Origin: Christiangramia sp.
GTDB taxonomy: Bacteria; Bacteroidota; Bacteroidia; Flavobacteriales; Flavobacteriaceae
Direction: 5' to 3'
DNA: 64,000 nucleotides
NCBI RefSeq assembly: GCF_029937855.1
Contig: NZ_JAPYPC010000002.1
Span: 62,001-126,000 of the forward strand
Made by a program: the position numbers and the translations under genes. Below are positions 54,377 to 62,900 of the stretch, one piece after another; within the stretch, counting starts at the first letter, position 1, and each line of letters begins with the position of its first letter. Under the pieces are notes generated by a model. That model saw only the letters and a program-made list of their open reading frames with translations. It was not told the DNA's origin and made no database searches.

Positions 54377-57300
54377 ATGAGTTACCACTTTAATAAGATC
54401 GAAAAAAAATGGCAGAAATACTGGGCAGAAAACCAGACATTCAAGGCACAAAACCCTCCGCTTTCGGGGGAGATGGAGGGGGCTCCGAAATATTACGTGT
54501 TGGACATGTTTCCTTATCCTTCGGGGGCGGGCCTACATGTTGGGCATCCGTTAGGTTATATCGCCAGTGATATCTATGCAAGGTTTAAACGTCACAAAGG
54601 TTTTAACGTGTTGCATCCCCAGGGTTATGATAGTTTCGGACTTCCGGCGGAGCAATACGCCATTCAAACCGGTCAGCATCCTGCGGTAACTACTGAAAAT
54701 AATATCGCCCGTTATCGGGAGCAGTTAGATAAGATCGGTTTTTCGTTTGACTGGAGTCGGGAAGTGAGAACTAGCGAGCCGGATTATTATAAGTGGACGC
54801 AATGGATCTTTATTCAGCTTTTTGAAAGCTGGTATGATAGAGAAACGGAGAAGTCCCGCCCGATATCCGAACTTGAAGCTGTTTTTTCTTCGGAAGGTAA
54901 CTCGAGGATAAATGCTGCATGTGATGATGATGTGGAGCAATTTTCAGCTGAAGAATGGAATAAATACTCTCAGGACGAGAAAGAGCAGATCCTGTTAAAA
55001 TACCGTTTGACATACCTCGCGGAAGCTGAAGTCAACTGGTGTCCACAACTTGGAACTGTTTTAGCGAACGATGAGATCGTAAATGGTGTTTCGGAACGTG
55101 GAGGATATCCTGTTGTAAGAAAGAAAATGACGCAATGGAGCATGCGAATTTCTGCGTTTGCCGAAAGACTGCTTCAGGATCTAAATAAAATCGACTGGAC
55201 AGAAAGTTTAAAGGAGAGTCAGCGAAACTGGATAGGGAAATCTGTAGGAGCGATGGTTGAATTCCCCATCCTATCCTTCCCCGAGGGGGAAGAGAAAACA
55301 GAACCGGGATATATGACTGGTGGTAATAATTCTCATTTACTACTTGAAAAAGCCAGGGAAAACAGGAATAATCCCACTGATGCTGAAAAGTTGTTATGGA
55401 ATAATTTAAGAAATAGGAACTTAGGTTATAAATTTCGGCAGCAACATTTAATTGATCATTTTATTGTTGATTTCGTGTGTCTCTCCAAAAGATTGGTTGT
55501 TGAAGTTGATGGAACTATTCATGATTCCCAGGTTCAGGAAGATAGGGAGCGGACACAAATAATTGAGCGCAAAGGATTCAAGGTTATTAGGTTTAGAGAT
55601 GAAGAGGTTATTGGGGATATTGAGGCGGTTCTGGAGAAAATAAAAATAAATCTTTCTAAACAACCTACTGCCACTCAAAATTCACATGAAACTCCCCCTT
55701 CGGTGGCCGGGGGGATTAAGGTTTTCACCACCCGTCCAGATACCATTTTTGGGGTTACTTTTCTAACGCTTGCCCCGGAGCATGACCTGGTGAAAGAAAT
55801 AACAACTGCCGGGCAACGTGAAGAGGTCGAGGCTTATATACAAGCCAGTGCAAAACGAAGTGAACGTGAGCGTATGGCTGATGTTAAAACCATTAGTGGC
55901 GTATTTACCGGTGCTTATGCCGAACATCCTTTCACTAAGGAACCAGTGCCAATCTGGATTGGGGATTATGTACTTGCAGGTTACGGAACCGGAGCGGTAA
56001 TGGCTGTTCCATGTGGTGACCAGCGGGATCATGATTTCGCAAGACATTTCGATTTGCCAATTACTAATATTTTTGAAAATGTAGATGTTTCTCAGGAAGC
56101 CTATGCGGGTAAAGAAGGCACGGTAATCGCAAATTCAGATTTCCTTAGCGGACTAGAATATAAAGAAGCACTGAATAAAGTGATCCTGGAACTTGAAAAA
56201 ACCGGCCAGGGTTATGGAAAGACTAATTACAGGCTTAGAGATGCGGTGTTTAGCCGACAAAGATATTGGGGGGAGCCCTTCCCGGTATATTACGTGAATG
56301 GTCTGCCTAAAACGATAGACCTTGAGCATCTCCCTTTAAGATTGCCTGAAGTGGAGAAATATCTTCCAACTGAAACCGGGGAGCCGCCATTAGGTAATGC
56401 TACCGATTGGGCCTGGGATACCCAGAAAAATGAAGTAGTTTCAAATGATAAGATTGACGATAAAACGGTCTTCCCATTAGAGCTGAATACCATGCCGGGG
56501 TGGGCAGGAAGCAGCTGGTACCTTTTCAGGTATATGGATGCCGGGAACCCTGACCGCTTTGTTTCCGAAGAAGCCCAGAAATACTGGGAAAATGTAGATT
56601 TGTATATTGGCGGAAGCGAGCATGCCACGGGGCACCTTTTATATTCCCGTTTCTGGACTAAATTTTTACATGACCGCGGGTGGTTGACTGTCGAAGAGCC
56701 CTTCAAAAAGCTGATCAACCAGGGGATGATCCTTGGGACCAGTGCTTTTGTGTACCGACTGGAAGGAGAAAATGTGTTTGTTTCCAAAAATCAGATCAAA
56801 GGAAATAGCGTTCAGCCAATACATGCTGATGTTTCTTTAATTAATTCATCAAATGAACTGGATATCGATGGCTTTAAAAAATGGCGACCAGAATTTGCCG
56901 ATGCCAAATTTGTTTTAGATAATGGAGAAGTTTACGATGCCAACTCCTCTCCTTCGGGGAGGCCGGATGGGGCTTACATTGTTGGTAGGGAAGTGGAGAA
57001 AATGTCTAAATCCAAATATAACGTGGTAAATCCTGATGAGATCTGCCATGATTATGGAGCAGATACTTTAAGAATGTATGAAATGTTCCTGGGGCCGCTG
57101 GAGCAGGCGAAACCCTGGAATACTGCGGGAATCACCGGAGTGCATAATTTCCTAAAAAAGTTTTGGAAATTATATCATTCCGGCCCGGAAGGCTCGTTTT
57201 ATGTTGAAGATTCCCAGGCTTCGGAGAGGATAGAAGGGGGGCTTAAAACCTTGCATAAAACCATCAAAAAGGTGACCGAGGATATTGAGAATTTCAGCTT

Positions 57301-57694
57301 TAATACTTCTGTGTCCACTTTTATGATCTGCGTAAATGAGTTAACCGCGCAGAAATGTAATAGCAGAGAGGTTCTTGAACCGCTTGTGATCTTAATTGCG
57401 CCTTACGCTCCTCACATAGCGGAAGAACTATGGGAGAGATTAGGCCATTCGGAATCTATTACTACCGCAAAATATCCAGAATTTGAGGAAAAATATCTGG
57501 TGGAAAGTGTAAAGAATTATCCTGTTTCTTTTAATGGGAAGATGAGGTTTACGATGGAGCTGCCGTTAGATATGAGTAAAGATGAAATAGAGAAGACTGT
57601 CCTGGCAGATGAGCGGACGCAAAAACAACTGGATGGACGTACTCCTAAAAAAGTAATCGTAGTGCCTGGAAAAATTGTGAATATTGTAGGCTAA
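54377..57694 (+). CDS. leuS: Leucyl-tRNA synthetase with an inserted DUF559 nuclease domain
   Basis: A 1105-residue class I synthetase; usual length in the phylum is about 920-950. The catalytic motifs are intact: the HIGH-type motif in GAGLHVGHPLGY (near residue 55) and KMSKS in VEKMSKSKYNVV (near 875). The CP1 editing domain has its Thr-rich motif FTTRPDTIFG (near 448) and the conserved Asp region VPCGDQRDHDFA (near 545). About 150 extra residues (roughly 297-446) lie between VGAMVEFP and KVFTTRPD and hold a DUF559 domain. Two smaller in-frame inserts (NPPLSGEMEG, near residue 28; ANSSPSGRPDG, near 858) come from the same palindromic element. The start is MSYHFNKIEKKWQKYW; the 19-codon-longer ORF begins inside an upstream repeat. 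Confidence 0.97.
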   Translation: MSYHFNKIEKKWQKYWAENQTFKAQNPPLSGEMEGAPKYYVLDMFPYPSGAGLHVGHPLGYIASDIYARFKRHKGFNVLHPQGYDSFGLPAEQYAIQTGQHPAVTTENNIARYREQLDKIGFSFDWSREVRTSEPDYYKWTQWIFIQLFESWYDRETEKSRPISELEAVFSSEGNSRINAACDDDVEQFSAEEWNKYSQDEKEQILLKYRLTYLAEAEVNWCPQLGTVLANDEIVNGVSERGGYPVVRKKMTQWSMRISAFAERLLQDLNKIDWTESLKESQRNWIGKSVGAMVEFPILSFPEGEEKTEPGYMTGGNNSHLLLEKARENRNNPTDAEKLLWNNLRNRNLGYKFRQQHLIDHFIVDFVCLSKRLVVEVDGTIHDSQVQEDRERTQIIERKGFKVIRFRDEEVIGDIEAVLEKIKINLSKQPTATQNSHETPPSVAGGIKVFTTRPDTIFGVTFLTLAPEHDLVKEITTAGQREEVEAYIQASAKRSERERMADVKTISGVFTGAYAEHPFTKEPVPIWIGDYVLAGYGTGAVMAVPCGDQRDHDFARHFDLPITNIFENVDVSQEAYAGKEGTVIANSDFLSGLEYKEALNKVILELEKTGQGYGKTNYRLRDAVFSRQRYWGEPFPVYYVNGLPKTIDLEHLPLRLPEVEKYLPTETGEPPLGNATDWAWDTQKNEVVSNDKIDDKTVFPLELNTMPGWAGSSWYLFRYMDAGNPDRFVSEEAQKYWENVDLYIGGSEHATGHLLYSRFWTKFLHDRGWLTVEEPFKKLINQGMILGTSAFVYRLEGENVFVSKNQIKGNSVQPIHADVSLINSSNELDIDGFKKWRPEFADAKFVLDNGEVYDANSSPSGRPDGAYIVGREVEKMSKSKYNVVNPDEICHDYGADTLRMYEMFLGPLEQAKPWNTAGITGVHNFLKKFWKLYHSGPEGSFYVEDSQASERIEGGLKTLHKTIKKVTEDIENFSFNTSVSTFMICVNELTAQKCNSREVLEPLVILIAPYAPHIAEELWERLGHSESITTAKYPEFEEKYLVESVKNYPVSFNGKMRFTMELPLDMSKDEIEKTVLADERTQKQLDGRTPKKVIVVPGKIVNIVG
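54452..54482 (+). repeat. GC-rich palindromic element, copy A (in frame in leuS)
   Basis: Begins AACCCTCCGCTTTCGGGGGA and ends in ATGGAGGGGG. CCTCCG pairs with CGGGGG around CTTT. Translated as NPPLSGEMEGA in a variable N-terminal linker of LeuRS. Same orientation and layout as copies C and D. Confidence 0.7.
55264..55294 (-). repeat. GC-rich palindromic element, copy B (inverted; left boundary of the DUF559 cassette)
   Basis: Begins CCCCATCCTATCCTTCCCCG. CTTCCCC pairs with GGGGAAG around GAG. Read on the minus strand it aligns with copies C and D (CCCCCTCGGGGAAGG...GGATGGGG). Translated here as FPILSFPEGEE. Confidence 0.7.
55690..55714 (+). repeat. GC-rich palindromic element, copy C (right boundary of the DUF559 cassette)
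   Basis: AACTCCCCCTTCGGTGGCCG then GGGGG. CCCCC pairs with GGGGG. Translated as TPPSVAGG. Strongly similar to copy D (AACTCC...CTTCGG...GGCCGG...GGGG) and inverted relative to copy B. Confidence 0.7.
56942..56972 (+). repeat. GC-rich palindromic element, copy D (in frame in leuS)
   Basis: Begins AACTCCTCTCCTTCGGGGAG and ends GGCCGGATGGGG. CTCTCC pairs with GGGGAG around TTC. Translated as NSSPSGRPDGA just before the KMSKS region, at a surface loop position in a typical LeuRS. Confidence 0.7.
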
Positions 57695-57722
57695 GCTTAT
57701 ATAACAAATAAATATCCAAAAG

Positions 57723-57749
57723 CCACTTTCGAAAGGGAGTGGTTTTTTT
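57723..57749 (+). terminator. Rho-independent terminator after leuS
   Basis: CCACTTTC and GGGAGTGG form an 8-bp stem (two G-T pairs) with a GAAA tetraloop, followed by seven T. Confidence 0.85.
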
Positions 57750-57759
57750 ATTGATTATC

Positions 57760-57790
57760 GTCATGCTGAACTCATTTCAGCATCTCTTGT
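57760..57790 (+). repeat. Dispersed hairpin repeat, copy 2 (GTCATGCTGAACTCATTTCAG)
   Basis: ATGCTGAA pairs perfectly with TTCAGCAT around CTCAT. Compared with copy 1 (22690) the stem bases C/G have become G/C on both sides, preserving pairing. Lies between the leuS terminator and the rimM stop. Confidence 0.65.
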
Positions 57791-57817
57791 AGATAAAATT
57801 GAGATGAGGAGAGGTAG

Positions 57818-58345
57818 CTAATCCAAATAAAGGTCAATCAAGCCTTCAGGAGTGATTACTTTGATCTCTTTATTTTTTTTGTCTACTTTTTCAATGAATT
57901 CGTCATTCATGGGAATCAGTATCTGCTTTCCGTCTTTTTCAATTTCGAATAAAGCCTGGGCAGTAGAATCATTGATGGAAACTAATTTCCCAATATTGCC
58001 ATGTTCCGTATCGATCACATCAAAACCAATGATCTCGTGGAAATAGAATTTATCCTCAGACAGTTCGGGAAGCATGGTCAAAGGCAGGTATACTTCAGCG
58101 CCAATCATATCTTCTGCATCTTCTTCTGTATCGATATCTTCAAATTTAGCACGTAATAAGGTGCTTTTATGCAGATAGGATCTTTCAATAAAAAATGGAA
58201 CCAGGTTTTCGTTGTATTCAACAAAAACTGATTCCATTTCTGTGTAAGTTTCAGGTTCATCGGTGTCCAGTTTAATGAGCACCTCTCCCTTAAAGCTAAA
58301 TTTCCCTACGATTCTTCCCAGGTAGAAGCATTCTTCCTTAGTCAT
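57818..58345 (-). CDS. rimM: Ribosome maturation factor RimM
   Basis: A 175-residue 30S maturation factor that binds S19 and assists 16S rRNA 3'-domain folding. The N-terminal beta-barrel starts CFYLGRIVGKFSFKGEVLIK; the PRC-barrel-like C-terminal half includes FYFHEIIGFDVIDTEHGNIGKL. It follows rpsP by 14 bases on the same strand, a widespread order. trmD is not adjacent here. Confidence 0.95.
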   Translation of the reverse strand: MTKEECFYLGRIVGKFSFKGEVLIKLDTDEPETYTEMESVFVEYNENLVPFFIERSYLHKSTLLRAKFEDIDTEEDAEDMIGAEVYLPLTMLPELSEDKFYFHEIIGFDVIDTEHGNIGKLVSINDSTAQALFEIEKDGKQILIPMNDEFIEKVDKKNKEIKVITPEGLIDLYLD

Positions 58346-58359
58346 CGTGGGTAGGTGTT

Positions 58360-58944
58360 TTAAGCGTCTTTTTTCTCTTCAGTAGAAGCTTCGTCTGCAG
58401 TTGCAGCACCAACTTCTTCTTCAGCGTTTTCTACAGTAGCCTCATCTGTAGCTTCAGCCGTTCTTTCGGCTTCAGCGGCGGCAGCAGCTTCTTCAGCTTC
58501 TTTGAATTCCGCTTCACGCTTAGCGTTTGCTTCTTTCTCTGCTTCTAATGCTTTTGTTTTTTCAGCTTCCTGAGCTTTGCTCAAAGATTCTTTTTTAGCT
58601 CCGATCTTTCCTTCTTTTTCTTCTAACCATGCTTGGAATTTCTCTTCAGCCTGCTCTTCAGTTAAAGCTCCTTTTTGCACACCTACTGCAAGGTGTTTCT
58701 TAAGAAGGGCTCCTTTGTAAGAAAGGATAGCACGAGCGGTATCTGTTGGTTGGGCACCATTTTGTAACCACTTAACAGCTCCGTCTACATCAAGTTCGAT
58801 AGTAGCAGGATTCGTGTTAGGGTTGTAGATTCCCAATTTGTCCAAAAATTTACCGTCTCTTTTAGCGCGGGTATCCGCAGCTACGATCCAGAAAAAAGGT
58901 TTTCCTTTTTTACCGTGTCTTTGTAGTCTTATTTTTACTGGCAT
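58360..58944 (-). CDS. rpsP: 30S ribosomal protein S16 with long C-terminal extension
   Basis: A 194-residue S16. The first ~80 residues are the conserved domain ([37 protein letters not shown], and [17 protein letters not shown]). The remainder (about residues 115-194) is a low-complexity Glu/Ala/Lys-rich tail ([32 protein letters not shown]), typical of Bacteroidetes S16 though long. Operonic with rimM. Confidence 0.96.
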   Translation of the reverse strand: MPVKIRLQRHGKKGKPFFWIVAADTRAKRDGKFLDKLGIYNPNTNPATIELDVDGAVKWLQNGAQPTDTARAILSYKGALLKKHLAVGVQKGALTEEQAEEKFQAWLEEKEGKIGAKKESLSKAQEAEKTKALEAEKEANAKREAEFKEAEEAAAAAEAERTAEATDEATVENAEEEVGAATADEASTEEKKDA

Positions 58945-59211
58945 AAAAATTAAATTTTGGGGTTCTCGACCCCGATTATTAATAAGTGTGCAAAGATACT
59001 ACATTTTTCTAATATCCAAGCTTTTCGGTAGTTATTTTCAACTAGGTTGTCCGTTCCAAATCCTCTCGATGAAAACTTAATTAGGAATCTTTTTAGTTAA
59101 AAATCGACCTTGCTGTTAAAAGAGGTTAATTAGTGCTAAACCCTGTTAAATAGGTTGTTGAGACGATTTTAGGAGCTTATATTTACTCGAACAAAAAATA
59201 AAAATTAAGCT

Positions 59212-59658
59212 ATGAGTTATTCAAATGAAATTTCCAAAAAACTAAATGAGTTACTGGAAAAAAATTATGACGCTGAAAAAGGATATAAACTAGCAGCAGA
59301 AAAAGTTAAGGATGAAAGATTAAAAAACTTTTTCTCTCAACGCGCACAGGAACGATATGATTTTGGACACGAACTGAAGTCGGAAATCAAAAATTTTGGG
59401 GAAACCCCAAATAAGGGATCCAGCCTTGCGGGAGATGCCCATAGATCCTGGATGAATTTAAAAGCCAGTCTTTCCAGTGATAAAGATGAATCGATCCTTG
59501 AGGAAACGATTCGTGGAGAAAAAGCTGCTGTAGAAGAATATGAAGATATCTTGAAGGAATCTGAAATTCCTGCTTCTACAGGAAATATACTTATGAAACA
59601 GAAAAACGCCATAGTAGCATCTTTAAACGAAGTGAAAACTCTTGAAAAACAAGCCTAG
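59212..59658 (+). CDS. Ferritin-like four-helix protein (DUF2383/PA2169 type)
   Basis: A 148-residue helical protein resembling the PA2169/DUF2383 family: LNELLEKNYDAEKGYKLAAEKV, FFSQRAQERYDFGHELKSEIKNFGE, SLAGDAHRSWMNLKASL, and EETIRGEKAAVEEYEDILKE. The repeated Glu/His spacing is ferritin-like, but metal binding is not proven. Family members are often stress induced; no regulatory signal is visible here. Confidence 0.8.
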   Translation: MSYSNEISKKLNELLEKNYDAEKGYKLAAEKVKDERLKNFFSQRAQERYDFGHELKSEIKNFGETPNKGSSLAGDAHRSWMNLKASLSSDKDESILEETIRGEKAAVEEYEDILKESEIPASTGNILMKQKNAIVASLNEVKTLEKQA

Positions 59659-59744
59659 AACGAGATTCTTACTAAGAATCGCAATTTATAAAATTGATGC
59701 GAGCAATGTTTGATTGAAGTAGTAGTTTTTAGTGTTCGTATCAG

Positions 59745-59790
59745 GCCTCACAAATTATCTGAATTTTCAGGTTTTTGTGAGGCTTTTTTT
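59745..59790 (+). terminator. Rho-independent terminator after the DUF2383-like gene
   Basis: GCCTCACAAA and TTTGTGAGGC form a perfect 10-bp stem; the loop contains a second small hairpin (CTGAATTTTCAG). Followed by seven T. Confidence 0.85.
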
Positions 59791-59911
59791 GTGGTTGATA
59801 ATTCCTGAAAACTAAGTTTTCTTTCAGCTGAAAAGTTCCTTATTTTAGCCCAGATGATTCAATCTGCTGAATCCTATAATTTTCTTCTGAAAAGGCATAA
59901 AATACTACTGA

Positions 59912-62900
59912 ATGTACCTCATTTTTGATACCGAAACTACCGGACTTCCCAAGCGCTGGGATGCACCATTAACCGATTCTGATAACTGGCCGCGATGTAT
60001 ACAGATCGCCTGGCAGGTGCATGATGAAATGGGGAATCTTGTTGAAAATCAGGATTATTTAATTCAGCCTGAAGGTTTTGATATTCCATATGATTCTGAG
60101 CGTATCCACGGGATCTCTACAGATCTTGCGAAAGAGCAGGGAATTCCCCTTGAAGAGGTGTTGGAAAAGTTCAATGCAGCCCTTCGGAAATCAAAATTTG
60201 TGGTAGGACAAAATGTGGGGTTTGATCTTAACATTATGGGTGCCGAATTCTTCAGGAGAAATTTTGAAAATTCACTTCAGGAAATGCCGGTGTTGGATAC
60301 CTGTACTGAAAGAACGGCAGAGCTGTGTAAAATTCCCGGTGGTCGTGGTGGGAAATTCAAATTACCCACACTTACTGAGTTACATGAATTTTTATTTGAT
60401 GAGGCATTTGCAGAAGCGCATAATGCTACTGCCGATGTGGAAGCAACAACACGTTGCTTTCTTGAATTAATCAGGCAAAGAATTTATACTATCGAGGAGC
60501 TGGATGTTCCTTCAGATTATTTCGAAAACTTTTCAGAAGAAAATCCACAGAGGATTGAGCTGATCGGGCTGAAGCATGTAAATCTAAAAAAAGCTTCAGA
60601 TAAGATCAGGGAAAGGCTGGAAAAACAGCAGCCTTCAGATGATATCTCCAATGAAGAGATCCAGGAAAACCTGGAGAAACTTGATGAGATTCCATTCGCA
60701 CATTTGCATAACCACTCCCAATTTTCCGTGTTACAGTCCACTATAAGTATTCCAGATCTGGTTGCTGCAGCGGCTGAAGAGGATATGAATGCCGTGGCTC
60801 TTACAGATCATGCGAACATGATGGGGGCTTTTCATTTTGTAAAAGAAGTGGGTGCCTATAATAAGAATATCAAAGAGTATAATGCAACTGCGGAAGAAAA
60901 TGGAGAAGACCTAAAAAAGCCATTAAAGGGAATTGTTGGATGTGAATTCTTCGTCTGTGAAAATCATACAGATAAGACCAGGAAAGATAATGGGTATCAG
61001 GTGGTAATGCTGGCCAAGAACAAAAAAGGATATCATAATCTGGCTAAAATGTCCTCTAAAGCCTATACCGACGGGTTCTATTATGTGCCGCGTATAGATA
61101 AAGAGGTTATTAAACAATATAAAGAGGATGTGATCGTCCTTACCGGAAACCTTTATGGAGAGGTTCCCAGTAAGATTTTAAATGTAGGAGAAAAGCAAGC
61201 TGAAGAAGCGTTGCTTTGGTGGAAAACTGAATTTGGTGACGATCTGTATATCGAATTAATGCGTCATGATCAGGAAGATGAAAACCGGGTAAATCCTGTG
61301 CTGGTTGAATTTTCCAAAAAGCATGACGTGAAATTGATCGCGACCAATAATACTTATTATTGGAAACAGGAAGATGCTAATGCTCACGATATTTTACTCT
61401 GTGTAAAGGACGGTGAGAAGCAGGCAACTCCTATTGGCCGTGGCCGTGGTTACAGGTACGGATTACCAAATGAAGAATATTACTTCAAATCTGGAAGCGA
61501 GATGAAAAAGCTGTTTAAGGATTTACCCGAGGCTATTAGTAATATTCAGGAGATCGTAGATAAGATAGAACCTTTTGAACTCGCCAGAGATGTACTACTT
61601 CCGGCTTTTGAGATTCCGGAAGAATTCCAGAGCGAAGAAGATCTTGTTGATGGAGGTAAAAGAGGAGAAAATGCCTATTTAAAGCATATCACTTTTGAAG
61701 GTGCTAAAAAACGATATCCAGAGATCACCCCGGAAATAGAAGACCGATTAAATTTCGAATTATCGGTAATTGAAAATACGGGATATCCCGGTTACTTCCT
61801 TATTGTGGAAGATTTCATTCGGGCGGCCAGGGAGATGGGCGTTTCGGTGGGGCCGGGACGTGGATCGGCTGCGGGATCTGTGGTGGCCTATTGCCTCTGG
61901 ATTACCAATATCGATCCTATTAAATACGATCTGCTTTTTGAGAGATTCTTAAATCCGGATCGTGTAAGTATGCCCGATATTGATATCGATTTTGATGATG
62001 AAGGTAGAAGCCGGGTAATGGACTATGTGATCGAGAAATATGGAGCGAATCAGGTGGCGCAGATCATTACCTATGGTACTATGGCTGCAAAATCTTCAAT
62101 TCGAGATACGGCGCGAGTTCTGGATCTTCCTTTGATGGATTCTGATAGGATTGCGAAGCTTATTCCCAATACGAAGCTTGGAAAGCTATTCGCTATGGAT
62201 GATAAGACGATCAAGTCTAAATTTCGAGGGGATGAAATTGAGAAGATAAACGAACTATTTAATATTTCTGAAGGAGACGACCTGGAGGCACAAACGGTGA
62301 ACCAGGCTCGAATTCTAGAAGGTTCAGTTAGAAATACTGGTATTCACGCTTGTGGGGTAATCATTACTCCGGGAGATATTACCAATTATGTACCCGTCTC
62401 GGTGGCAAAAGATTCCGATCTGTATGTTACCCAGTTTGATAACTCGGTCGTAGAAAGTGCGGGTCTGCTAAAAATGGATTTCCTGGGTTTAAAAACTTTA
62501 ACCTTAATTAAAGATACGGTGAAGATCGTCAAAGGAAGACATGATATAGATCTGGATCCGGATAGTTTTCCGCTTGACGATGAGGAAACTTATAAACTTT
62601 TCCAACGTGGAGAGACCATCGGGATTTTCCAGTATGAATCTCCGGGGATGCAAAAACACATGCAGTCACTAAAACCAACGGTTTTTGATGACCTTATTGC
62701 GATGAACGCTTTATATCGTCCTGGTCCAATGGAATATATTCCAAGTTTCATTGCCCGTAAACATGGAGATGAGGAGATCGCTTATGACCTTCCCGAAATG
62801 GAAGAATATCTGGAAGAAACCTATGGGATTACAGTTTACCAGGAGCAGGTGATGCTTTTATCGCAAAAGTTAGCTGGTTTTTCCAAAGGTGAAGCCGATA

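Larger units (their letters stand above)
55264..55714 (+). mobile_element. Putative in-frame DUF559 nuclease cassette within leuS
   Basis: A segment of about 450 bp bounded by copies B and C of the palindromic element in opposite orientation. Inside is a DUF559 (Vsr-like, PD-(D/E)xK fold) domain, about 55343-55655: KARENRNNPTDAEKLLWNNL, GYKFRQQHLIDHFIVDFVCL, RLVVEVDGTIHDSQ, GFKVIRFRDEEV. The presumed catalytic residues (Asp in IVDF, Glu and Asp in VEVDG, downstream Arg/Lys) are retained. It adds about 150 residues without breaking the LeuRS frame. There are no intein splice-site residues. Confidence 0.7.

Noticed and set aside
55264-55714. Intein or self-splicing intron in leuS
   Set aside because: No Cys/Ser/Thr at a left splice position, no His-Asn before a right Cys/Ser/Thr, and no group I/II intron features. 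The insert is continuous coding sequence and appears to stay in the protein.
56290-56787. 165-codon minus-strand ORF within leuS
   Set aside because: Antisense shadow of the LeuRS catalytic region; no promoter and no recognisable protein features.
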